DNA of 64,000 nt from an uncultured Bacteroidia bacterium (GTDB taxonomy: Bacteria; Bacteroidota; Bacteroidia; Bacteroidales; F082): assembly GCA_913009755.1 (NCBI GenBank), contig CAJVWU010000007.1, positions 19,032 through 83,031 on the forward strand, written 5' to 3'. The notes under the pieces are model-generated. The model was not told the origin of the DNA, did not search any database, and was given only the letters and a program-made list of their open reading frames with translations. Both the position numbers and the translations under genes were made by a program. Of this stretch, positions 17,105-24,498 are shown piece by piece (position 1 is the stretch's first letter; the number at the start of each line of letters is the position of its first letter).

Positions 17105-17668
17105 TTAGTTAAATATAAACCTGTCGTCTCCGCCATGCGGGTTGTGGCATTCCGTACAATTTGTTTCTTCAATGTCTGAATGGGCCTCATTTTTAAACAC
17201 ATCTTCCGGGTTATGGCAATACAGGCACAATTGCTGTCCGGTGCGAATGAGCAGATGTTTATTTTTACTCATGTGCGGACTATGACATTGCGTACAAAAA
17301 CCTCCGCCCACCGGCCCGTGCAATACCTTGTACTGATCGGCAAAATCTTCGTGGCATTGATAACACAGGCCGGGCATGGGTTCAGTTAAGTGCCCTATTG
17401 AATTTTGATCATGGCACATTGCACAATCCTTTTCCAAATAGGGGGGATGAAATACAATTTGGGGTTTGGCCGGCCCAATGTTTTGAATAGCTGACCTTTC
17501 AGCCTGTTTTGTTGAATCAGCCAGAGCAATGCTGTCGATCGCCTCAGGGTTTGGCACCCCGTCAAAAAAAACGGATAGCGTTTTATAGCTTGTTTTCGGG
17601 GAGCATGCAATAATCAATGTAACGGCGGCAATAAGAATCAAACCTTTTGTATATAAATCCCGGTACAT
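17105..17668 (-). CDS. Pentaheme cytochrome c lipoprotein
   Basis: 187 aa. Lipoprotein signal with lipobox ...LIIACSPK (Cys22). After a linker of about 60 residues there are five CXXCH sites (CAMCH, CYQCH, CTQCH, CLYCH, CTECH) with paired-CXXCH spacing (PGLCYQCHED ... GFCTQCHSPHMSKNKHLL). The lipid anchor suggests attachment to the outer membrane, facing either the periplasm or the outside. Second gene of the NHL - pentaheme - barrel - 15-heme operon, 15 bp from each neighbour. Likely the terminal or entry heme unit of the conduit. Confidence 0.93.
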   Translation of the reverse strand: MYRDLYTKGLILIAAVTLIIACSPKTSYKTLSVFFDGVPNPEAIDSIALADSTKQAERSAIQNIGPAKPQIVFHPPYLEKDCAMCHDQNSIGHLTEPMPGLCYQCHEDFADQYKVLHGPVGGGFCTQCHSPHMSKNKHLLIRTGQQLCLYCHNPEDVFKNEAHSDIEETNCTECHNPHGGDDRFIFN

Positions 17669-17683
17669 TTATTTAACAAATTA

Positions 17684-18754
17684 TTATTTCGGTTCTACAT
17701 AACCATATACGTTGATTTTATCGGGGCCATACTGGTTTGTAACAAATATCAGATATTTCAGTTTGAAGCTCTCATCAACATATTCCTCAAAATACTTTAA
17801 GTTGTCATAATCAATGATGACCTTGGCAGGAAGCCACATGTCGCCGGGTTTCTTATAGGATCCCCCGAAAAACATAAGCAACTCACCATTTTTATTGAAA
17901 ATCTGGACATTTTCAAATCCCGCATCAACAACATACAGGTTCAGGTCCCTGTCAACTGCAATTCCCTTTGGCCGTACAAATTGCCCGATTCGTTTGCCAT
18001 AACTGCCCACCGACATAATGAACTCACCTTTATGAGTATATACTTTTATCCTGAAATCCCCGAAGTCGCTAACATAAACCCTGTCATCAGTAACACAAAG
18101 ATTGGTTGGTGAATATAAATAATCCTCATTTCCCGGTTCGGATTCAGGAAAGCTGTACAGCAATTTAACGCTGTCTTTGTTGTAAACATCAACCCTGTGG
18201 TTTGAAAAATCGGCAACCCAGATTTTATCATCCTTTACAAATACATCAGTTGGTTTAGCATCACCGGCCTCCCCAAAGCTGTTTACGTACCTGAGGGTGG
18301 AGTCAAAAATTACGATTTGACGCCGGCCCACATCTGCCACATACAAGTATCCGTCACGGTCCACATAACAATTGACCGGTTTCTTTAACTGTCCCCAGCC
18401 TTCCGGAGTAAAATATTCAAAGTTATGTTTTTCAAGATCAATGACCTCAAGCGCATCCAGCTGGGTGTCGCATATATAAATTTTACCGTGATGGATCGCT
18501 ATGCCATAAGGCTTTAATATACCAAGATCTTTATATTCCCCAAGGAGAAACCGGCCAAATGCCGACCGTTTTCCGGTAATATCGAGCGAACTGCTGATTT
18601 TGGTCAGATATTGTATCCGTGCCGTATCAGGGGGTGCCGGATAAATAACGATATTGTCGGATGACAGGTTTTTGTGCAACTGCCGTGAACATGAAAGGGA
18701 AAGCAAAGCGAAAAAACCGGTTGCCAGGATGATAGTTAAGTGTTTTCTGATCAT
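17684..18754 (-). CDS. NHL-repeat beta-propeller lipoprotein
   Basis: 356 aa. Lipoprotein signal (ALLSLSCSRQ, Cys22) then six NHL-type blades from about residue 65: LKPYGIAIHHGKIYICDTQLDALEVID, KKPVNCYVDRDGYLYVADVGRRQIVIFD, KPTDVFVKDDKIWVADFSNHRVDVYN and so on. The C-terminal tail (VIIDYDNLKYFEEYVDESFKLKYLIFVTNQYGPDKINVYGYVEPK) adds a last strand. No CXXCH. Propellers of this kind recur next to multiheme cytochrome genes and may act as scaffolds or assembly factors. First gene of the four-gene conduit operon; a terminator directly upstream isolates it from the tetraheme gene. Confidence 0.92.
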   Translation of the reverse strand: MIRKHLTIILATGFFALLSLSCSRQLHKNLSSDNIVIYPAPPDTARIQYLTKISSSLDITGKRSAFGRFLLGEYKDLGILKPYGIAIHHGKIYICDTQLDALEVIDLEKHNFEYFTPEGWGQLKKPVNCYVDRDGYLYVADVGRRQIVIFDSTLRYVNSFGEAGDAKPTDVFVKDDKIWVADFSNHRVDVYNKDSVKLLYSFPESEPGNEDYLYSPTNLCVTDDRVYVSDFGDFRIKVYTHKGEFIMSVGSYGKRIGQFVRPKGIAVDRDLNLYVVDAGFENVQIFNKNGELLMFFGGSYKKPGDMWLPAKVIIDYDNLKYFEEYVDESFKLKYLIFVTNQYGPDKINVYGYVEPK

Positions 18755-18802
18755 TTGATTGAACCGTTAAAAATTGGTTAAAGATAATAATTTGTAAATA
18801 CT

Positions 18803-18830
18803 AAAAAAGGCGATTTCTCAATCGCCTTTT
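18803..18830 (-). terminator. Rho-independent terminator of the 19481 cytochrome gene
   Basis: AAAAGGCGATT and AATCGCCTTTT form a perfect 11-bp stem with a 4-nt loop, flanked on both sides by A/T runs, so it could also stop rightward transcripts. It lies 40 bp after the cytochrome stop and about 50 bp before the NHL lipoprotein start, so these are separate transcription units. Confidence 0.85.
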
Positions 18831-18869
18831 CAATATAAATTACAATTTTTATTTTATCCCCTGTTGTTA

Positions 18870-19481
18870 TTATTTATCGTGGCAGGTTAAACACAATGCA
18901 CTGGCATCGTTACTCATAACAAGGAAATTACCATTAGCGTTATTGTGTGGATCATGGCATGAAGCACATTGCAGTTTGCCATCAAATAACATGTCGGCGT
19001 CGATTGATCCGCCTAAACCGGAATCGGTGGTAGAAGGATCAAACAATCCGCCATCGTCACTTGCCAATGTAGCATCATACGTGAATGATATCGGGTGGTC
19101 ATTCGATAAATCGGTACCAAGATTAGCCTCACCGGTAATATAATCGTTTCCGTCTGTCGTCCCGCCAAAATTATCAACGGCCACCGTCCCGTCATGACAG
19201 CTCAGGCATAATTTTGAATTACCATCAGGCTGTCCCATTGTCGCATCAAGGGTAAAGGATGTGTACAGAGTATAGGTTTGGGTTGAAAGCTCGTGGTTCC
19301 ATAATGGGCTTGCACCATCGATAGCGTTGTGGGGTGTGTGGCATACTACACAAATTTCACCGGTAGCATTCCATGTGTCTCCTGAGAAGTCATGTGCCGA
19401 ACTGGTAATTCCCTGTCCCATACCAACCTGGACAATAAAGAATAAAAATAATCCTGTAAAAAGTTTAATAAGTGTTTTCAT
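18870..19481 (-). CDS. Small exported tetraheme cytochrome c (OmcE-like candidate)
   Basis: 203 aa. Signal peptide ending VGMGQ, mature start GITSSAHDFSGDTW, four CXXCH sites (CVVCH, CLSCH, CASCH, CLTCH) and the last heme at the extreme C-terminus. This is the cleanest copy of the tetraheme template found four times in the locus. Monocistronic: own terminator downstream and a 455-bp upstream region with tandem palindromes and a weak -24/-12 site. Size, heme number and association with beta-propellers recall OmcE-type filament cytochromes, but homology is not demonstrated. Could equally be a soluble periplasmic electron shuttle. Confidence 0.93.
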   Translation of the reverse strand: MKTLIKLFTGLFLFFIVQVGMGQGITSSAHDFSGDTWNATGEICVVCHTPHNAIDGASPLWNHELSTQTYTLYTSFTLDATMGQPDGNSKLCLSCHDGTVAVDNFGGTTDGNDYITGEANLGTDLSNDHPISFTYDATLASDDGGLFDPSTTDSGLGGSIDADMLFDGKLQCASCHDPHNNANGNFLVMSNDASALCLTCHDK

Positions 19482-19552
19482 TTCTATACGTTTTTTAATG
19501 AATATTTAATTATACTTTGCAAATTGCATTTATTTTATGCTATATCAAAGTT

Positions 19553-19568
19553 GACAAAATGTGTGCCC
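19553..19568 (-). promoter_or_regulatory. Weak sigma-54 promoter candidate
   Basis: Minus strand GGGCAC-N5-TTGTC; GG is in register but the -12 GC is GT. It lies about 75-90 bp upstream of the tetraheme ATG and downstream of the tandem palindromes, the arrangement expected for an enhancer-dependent promoter. Confidence 0.25.
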
Positions 19569-19890
19569 TTTAACGGAGTTTATGAAATTTAGAATTAATC
19601 CAAATACAAATAATAGTATAAAAACATAGAGAAGTGGGGAAATTGACCAATGTTTAAGTAAAAGTTCATTCCATTGAAAAAATGCACTTTTTATAAATAT
19701 CTGAAAACCGAGACTTTTCGGAGTGGATTTAAAGGTAAATACTGATAAACAATTAAAGTGCCTTTTGGGAGAAAATGAAAAAAAGCACATTTTAATTGAT
19801 AACCGGCATTAAGGCACGAAAGAAAAAATTCCGGTCTGATAAAAAATATTCTTTGCAATGCCATTGAATTCAGGATAAGAAGATAATGCC

Positions 19891-19927
19891 GGGTGATATG
19901 GCCCACCCCCGTTGGGTGATATCACCC
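19891..19927. promoter_or_regulatory. Tandem palindromes, candidate enhancer sites
   Basis: GGGTGATATCACCC (19914-19927) is a perfect 14-bp palindrome; GGGTGATATGGCCC (19891-19904) is an imperfect copy 23 bp away, about two helical turns. They sit directly after the activator gene's stop and about 410-445 bp upstream of the tetraheme start, a usual distance for NtrC-type upstream activating sites. A terminator role for the activator gene is less likely because no T-run follows. Confidence 0.45.
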
Positions 19928-19936
19928 GATTGTAAA

Positions 19937-21310
19937 TTACAGATTATGCTTTTTCTTTTTATATCTTAGTGTATCCCTTGATATACCCAACATTTTAGAA
20001 GCCTTTGTCTGGTTATAGCCGGTTTTTTGAAGCGCCTGCAAAATGGCCTGCTTTTCCAGGTCTTCAAGTGAAATTCCTTCATCAGGGAGTTCAAAATTAT
20101 AAGATACATTTGAGTTTGAAATGGATGCGGATGTATTGCTGATCTCGCACGGCAGGCTTTCAACCTGAATTATATTATCTTTTTCAAGAATTATGGCACG
20201 TTCCATTACATTCCTCAATTCCCTGATGTTCCCGGGCCATTGATATTGCAACATTAATTCGGCGGTATTACGATCAACGCCTGAAATGTTTTTGTGGAAC
20301 TGACTGTTGAACTGGGCAATAAAATAACTGATCAGCAGAGGAATATCCTCTTTATGTTCCCTGAGCGGGGGAATATCAATCTGGAAAACTTTCAGGCGGT
20401 AATAGAGGTCTTCCCTGAAAGTTTTTTGCTCAATAGATTTTTTTAAATCCTGGTTTGTGGCTGCAACAATTCGAATATCAACAGGGATATCTACGGTGCC
20501 GCCCACCCGCTTAATGGTTCTGTTTTCGAGCACGCTCAACAGTTTCACCTGTGTTGCAAGATTTACTTCACCTATTTCATCAAGAAAGACCGTTCCACCC
20601 TCGGCTATTTCAAAAAGACCTTTTTTCAGTTTCAAGGCATCGGTAAAGGCTCCTTTTTCATGTCCGAAAATTTCACTTTCCAGCAATGTATCGGGAAAAG
20701 TTGAACAATTAATGGTTATAAACGGGTTTTTTTTCCGTCCGCTTTCGTTATGAATGGCACGGGCAAACAAATCTTTTCCGGTTCCGCTCTCGCCCAGCAA
20801 AAGAATCATCGAAGTTTCCGAACGGGCAATTTTTTTTGAAACCTGGATAATTTGTTTAAATACGGGTGACTGTCCGACAATATCATCAAAAGTGATTTTT
20901 TCACGTTGCTGCCGCCTTAATAACTGGATTTCATTGGTTATGTTGATGTTGTTTTTAATGTTCTCAATGAGCAGGTTGATTTCATCGAAGAAAAAGGGTT
21001 TGTTAATGTATTCATTCGCGCCATTCTTCATGGCTTTCACTGCCGTATCAATAGAGCCATAGGCGGTCATAAAAACAATGACGGCATCTTCGTCAATGGT
21101 TTTGATCCGGGATATTACTTCAAGCCCCTGTATGCCGGGCAGCCGGTTGTCAACAAAAACAATATCGGGATAATGCTTTTCAAACAGCCGGACCCCTTCT
21201 TCACCTGTTTCTGCCAGGAATACTTTAAAACCTTTCGAATCCAGATGTCTCTCAAATGACCAGCGGATCAGTTTTTCATCATCAATAACCAGAATCTTTA
21301 ATAATTTCAT
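19937..21310 (-). CDS. NtrC-family sigma-54-dependent response regulator
   Basis: 457 aa: receiver (1-120; Asp10-Asp11, phospho-acceptor Asp54 in FVDNRLPG, Thr in FMTAYGS, Lys in NKPF), AAA+ domain (about 143-380; Walker A GESGTGKD, sigma-54 contact loop GAFTDA, Walker B GGTVFLDEIGE, arginine-finger region REDLYYRL), and a Fis-type HTH (about 420-457; GYNQTKASKMLGISRDTLRYK). The contact loop has Asp in place of the second Gly of GAFTGA, a tolerated variant. Follows the heme-sensor kinase by 36 bp as its likely partner. Probable targets are the cytochrome promoters of the same locus. Confidence 0.96.
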   Translation of the reverse strand: MKLLKILVIDDEKLIRWSFERHLDSKGFKVFLAETGEEGVRLFEKHYPDIVFVDNRLPGIQGLEVISRIKTIDEDAVIVFMTAYGSIDTAVKAMKNGANEYINKPFFFDEINLLIENIKNNINITNEIQLLRRQQREKITFDDIVGQSPVFKQIIQVSKKIARSETSMILLLGESGTGKDLFARAIHNESGRKKNPFITINCSTFPDTLLESEIFGHEKGAFTDALKLKKGLFEIAEGGTVFLDEIGEVNLATQVKLLSVLENRTIKRVGGTVDIPVDIRIVAATNQDLKKSIEQKTFREDLYYRLKVFQIDIPPLREHKEDIPLLISYFIAQFNSQFHKNISGVDRNTAELMLQYQWPGNIRELRNVMERAIILEKDNIIQVESLPCEISNTSASISNSNVSYNFELPDEGISLEDLEKQAILQALQKTGYNQTKASKMLGISRDTLRYKKKKHNL

Positions 21311-21346
21311 ATCGTTGTCGTATATGCTGTTAATAACCGCATGTTA

Positions 21347-22798
21347 TCATCCAGCCGGTAAAATAATGAAAAATCTTGAGCCTTTTGATTCCTCACTTTC
21401 AACCCATATTTTTCCATTGTGTTTTTCAACAATTTCCCTCACTATTGCCAGCCCCAAACCGGTACCTTCCGTGCGGGTGGTAAAAAAAGGGCTAAAAACA
21501 TTTTTCAAAACATTTTCAGGCATTCCCATTCCTGTGTCCTCAACTGTAATTAAGACCGTCTTATTTTCGGGATCAAATGCAGTTTTAAAGGTAATGGTGC
21601 CTGCTTTGGGTATGGCCTGAATTGCATTTAGCCCAAGATTGAGCAATACGTTTTCAATCTTCTCGTGGTCGAACCGAAAGCGGGGGATGTTATCCTGTAA
21701 TTCCTGTCCGAATTCAATTTTTTTATGATGGGTTTGATTTTTTATAAAAAACACAAGATTTTTCATTACCTCATTGATATCACTTTTTTCCAACGTGATA
21801 TGAGTTGGGCGCGAAAACCGTAACATATTGGAAATGGCGTTATTCACGCGCTCTGCCTGTCGGCGGATTTCCTCCAGAATAGGTTTGTTCTTATCTTCAG
21901 ACCCTTGATTTACCAGGATTTCAGTGGCATTGGCTATACCGGTAATGGGGTTCCTGATTTCATGCGCCAGGCGGGCTGTCATTTCACCGATGGTGGCCAT
22001 TTTGTACCTGGTTTCCAACTTTTGCTGATGATACTGTAAGAGTTCCTGCTGGGTTTTCTGGAATGTATCTACCATTTCATTAAAACTTTTCCCAAGTTCC
22101 CCGAGTTCCCTGGAGCCGGGGATGGAAATACGCTCGTCAAGGTCGCCATGGTTAATTAAATCAATGGACTTGTGAAATTTGTGCAACGACTTTTTAACAA
22201 ACCGGTAATGAACTAAAAATACGGAAATCAAAATGATAAATACAATCAGTGCCGCATATAAAATACCAAAATCCCTTGTTAATGCAATGTTGTTTCGTGT
22301 TTTAACCATTGGAATATCAAATACCAGCATACCTAAATATTTTTCGGAAGGATCGTGGCACTTGTAACAATTCGGTGAATTCACCAGACGAATATAGGCC
22401 CGCAAATTGGGATCGGGCTGTGAGGCAGAAGACTCTATTGTGATATCCTGCTTAAAATCCGTTATTTTTTTAGATCCTAATATACTTGTTTTAAGGGAAT
22501 CATAATCAGACCGGTAAACAAGGCTGTCTTTTGAATTAAATAAATAAATATGGCGAAGGCGGCTATTCTTTTTAAGGTCTTCCAGTAGAGGGTGTACGGC
22601 ATTTCCACCGTATTGGGAAACAGAATGGATGAAATTAGCCTGTATCATACTTAAACCGGAGAGGACATCCTCTTCAGCATGTTTGTACATCTCTTTGGCC
22701 AGGAAGTTATCGTAGAGGTAAATTGCAAAAAAAGACAGGGTGCCAACTGCAAGAAAAACCGTAATGGTGACAATCAGTTTAAATGAATAAAGTTTCAT
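21347..22798 (-). CDS. Sensor histidine kinase with a periplasmic c-type heme site
   Basis: 483 aa from ATG 22798; the upstream in-frame ATG at 22861 would overlap the cytochrome gene and adds a non-hydrophobic leader. Two membrane helices (about 8-30 and 180-202) enclose a periplasmic sensor of ~150 residues containing C144-Y-K-C147-H148 (22355-22369) followed by DPSEKYLGMLVFDIP. Then HAMP (about 203-255), HisKA with phospho-accepting His in RLAHEIRNPITG, and HATPase (NLGLNAIQAIP; DTGMGMPENV; GTGLGLAIVREIV). A covalently bound heme in the sensor suggests detection of redox state or a gas. The NtrB-like kinase domain matches the NtrC-type regulator that follows. Gap to the 12-heme gene 14 bp. 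Confidence 0.95.
   Translation of the reverse strand: MKLYSFKLIVTITVFLAVGTLSFFAIYLYDNFLAKEMYKHAEEDVLSGLSMIQANFIHSVSQYGGNAVHPLLEDLKKNSRLRHIYLFNSKDSLVYRSDYDSLKTSILGSKKITDFKQDITIESSASQPDPNLRAYIRLVNSPNCYKCHDPSEKYLGMLVFDIPMVKTRNNIALTRDFGILYAALIVFIILISVFLVHYRFVKKSLHKFHKSIDLINHGDLDERISIPGSRELGELGKSFNEMVDTFQKTQQELLQYHQQKLETRYKMATIGEMTARLAHEIRNPITGIANATEILVNQGSEDKNKPILEEIRRQAERVNNAISNMLRFSRPTHITLEKSDINEVMKNLVFFIKNQTHHKKIEFGQELQDNIPRFRFDHEKIENVLLNLGLNAIQAIPKAGTITFKTAFDPENKTVLITVEDTGMGMPENVLKNVFSPFFTTRTEGTGLGLAIVREIVEKHNGKIWVESEESKGSRFFIILPAG
22355..22369 (-). other. CXXCH heme-binding codons in the kinase sensor domain
   Basis: Codes CYKCH in the extracytoplasmic loop of the kinase. Export of that loop is required for c-type heme attachment and is predicted by the flanking membrane helices. 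Confidence 0.85.
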
Positions 22799-22812
22799 AA
22801 TCCTGTTTATGA

Positions 22813-24498
22813 TTAATATGATTTTCTCCTGTGATTTCTTCCATGGCACCTCAGAGTACACCTGCCTGAAAAGGAACCCAAATCCTGAAAATATAATTGG
22901 CCCATGCCCGTGGGATGAACAATATTTATATCAAAATTTATCAAATGGGTATTGTTGGTAGAGTTCCCCTGTGTATTACTTATACCATGCGGGTCGTGAC
23001 AGGCGTTGCAGGGAGCGTCTTCACCTACGATATGTTTTTTGTGAACTCTCTCCTGAAAGTTGTTGCCGCCACCGATGATCACATTCCGGTCATGACACTG
23101 ATAGCAAAGCTCATAAGCCTGGTATGATTCGGGGGTATAATCGGCCGTTGTATAATTGAACTTCAGGATATGCGGATAAACGGAACCATGTGGTCCGGCC
23201 GGAGAACTTGCACCGTCACTTGCATGACAGTCCGTACAATAAATCATACTACTTTCGGTAAGAGGCGAAATCAGGCTGGGACAATCGGGGTTCGTTCCCG
23301 GACCGGCAACAGGGTGGAATGAGGGATTGCCAATGTCAAACTCGAGCCGGACATTGTTCTGCTCAATCTGTCGCGATGTAGGGCTTGCCGGTTTATCCGG
23401 ACTATCGGCATGACACCTGAAACAAATTTCATATTCGTACTGTACCGGGTCAACATCGCTGCCATTGAGGTTAATTCCTATTGTTCCTACATTTGCGCCC
23501 CGGACATTGGGCGCACTGGCACTCAGGTTACGTGCCGCATGAGGATTGTGGCAGTCTTCACATTCAACATGTTTTGTTAAAACCAGGGCACTTTCTGCGG
23601 CATCGTGAATGAGATTGTAGTTGTAAACATTATGGCTGTATGGTTTATTTAATTGAACCTGAATGTTTTTTGAAGCCACGTTCCCATTATGGCAATCAAG
23701 GCAGTTGTTCTCTTCAACCGGGAAATTTAACAAGCGCTGATCAAGTCCTGCATTATGAGGGTTGTGGCAATTCTCACAGGCATTTTCCGAAACAGATGTA
23801 TAGGGTGTATGAAACCAGGGATTATTACCCGAACCATTCCAGGTGGCAATGGAATTCCGATGACTGGAAGATATCCAGTAGTTCTTTTCATGACACTGAG
23901 TACACAATTCGGAATATTTGCTGGTTACCACCAGAAAATCGGTATAGGTGTTTTTATGCGGGTCGTGGCAAGTTGTACATTGTAGTTTATCGTTCTCCAG
24001 CATTACAGGCCAGACTAAGTTGACAGGATCTACCAGCTCGCCATCCGCTGCTGCCAGCGAAGAATTATAAACAAAAGATACCGGGTGGTCATTGGCCAGA
24101 TCGGTGGTCAGGTTTGTATTCCCCGGTGGCATAGTCGTAATCCCCATGCTAAAGTCAATATCTGCCTGCCGGCTCAAAACATTACCAAGTGCAATGGTAC
24201 CGTCATGACACGAAAGGCAAAGAATGGAAGCGCCGTCAGGCTGGCCAATGGTTGCCTGAGTCGTGGTACTGTTATACAGCGTATAGTTTAACCCCGGATC
24301 GTTTCGGTTCCACAAGGGGCTTAATGGCTTACTGTTATGAGGAGTATGGCAAAAAATGCATATCTCTGTTTCGGTGGTGGCCTTTATCTGTCCCGGACCA
24401 CTTACTGATAAATTATGAACCGTATTGACTATTGATTGTGAAAATAGCCAGACGGGCATGATAAGCAGTATGATTAATTTAATATTTTTTAAAATCAT
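22813..24498 (-). CDS. 12-heme exported cytochrome c with N-terminal tetraheme module
   Basis: 561 aa. Signal peptide MILKNIKLIILLIMPVWLFSQS. Residues about 25-210 repeat the stand-alone tetraheme template (VHNLSVSGPG, CIFCHTPHN, PLWNRND, CLSCHDGT, NDHPVSF, CTTCHDPH, CTQCH). Residues 210-561 add CENCH, CLDCH, CEDCH, CFRCH, CTDCH, CYQCH, CNACH and a final C547TLRC551H with three spacers. So eleven CXXCH plus one CX3CH. Starts within the 3' end of the NHL gene (4-bp overlap) and is followed by the kinase. May link filament-like tetraheme units to another heme chain; this is inference. Confidence 0.95.
   Translation of the reverse strand: MILKNIKLIILLIMPVWLFSQSIVNTVHNLSVSGPGQIKATTETEICIFCHTPHNSKPLSPLWNRNDPGLNYTLYNSTTTQATIGQPDGASILCLSCHDGTIALGNVLSRQADIDFSMGITTMPPGNTNLTTDLANDHPVSFVYNSSLAAADGELVDPVNLVWPVMLENDKLQCTTCHDPHKNTYTDFLVVTSKYSELCTQCHEKNYWISSSHRNSIATWNGSGNNPWFHTPYTSVSENACENCHNPHNAGLDQRLLNFPVEENNCLDCHNGNVASKNIQVQLNKPYSHNVYNYNLIHDAAESALVLTKHVECEDCHNPHAARNLSASAPNVRGANVGTIGINLNGSDVDPVQYEYEICFRCHADSPDKPASPTSRQIEQNNVRLEFDIGNPSFHPVAGPGTNPDCPSLISPLTESSMIYCTDCHASDGASSPAGPHGSVYPHILKFNYTTADYTPESYQAYELCYQCHDRNVIIGGGNNFQERVHKKHIVGEDAPCNACHDPHGISNTQGNSTNNTHLINFDINIVHPTGMGQLYFQDLGSFSGRCTLRCHGRNHRRKSY

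Larger units (their letters stand above)
19482..19936. other. Long regulatory gap upstream of the tetraheme gene
   Basis: 455 AT-rich bases with no gene. It contains the palindrome pair at 19891-19927 and the weak sigma-54 match at 19553-19568. Leftward frames here lack protein-like composition. Confidence 0.6.

Noticed and set aside
19747..19762. Second sigma-54-like site (AGGCAC-N5-TTGTT) upstream of the 19481 cytochrome
   Set aside because: -12 lacks the GC, and it lies 270 bp from the start; weaker than the site at 19553.
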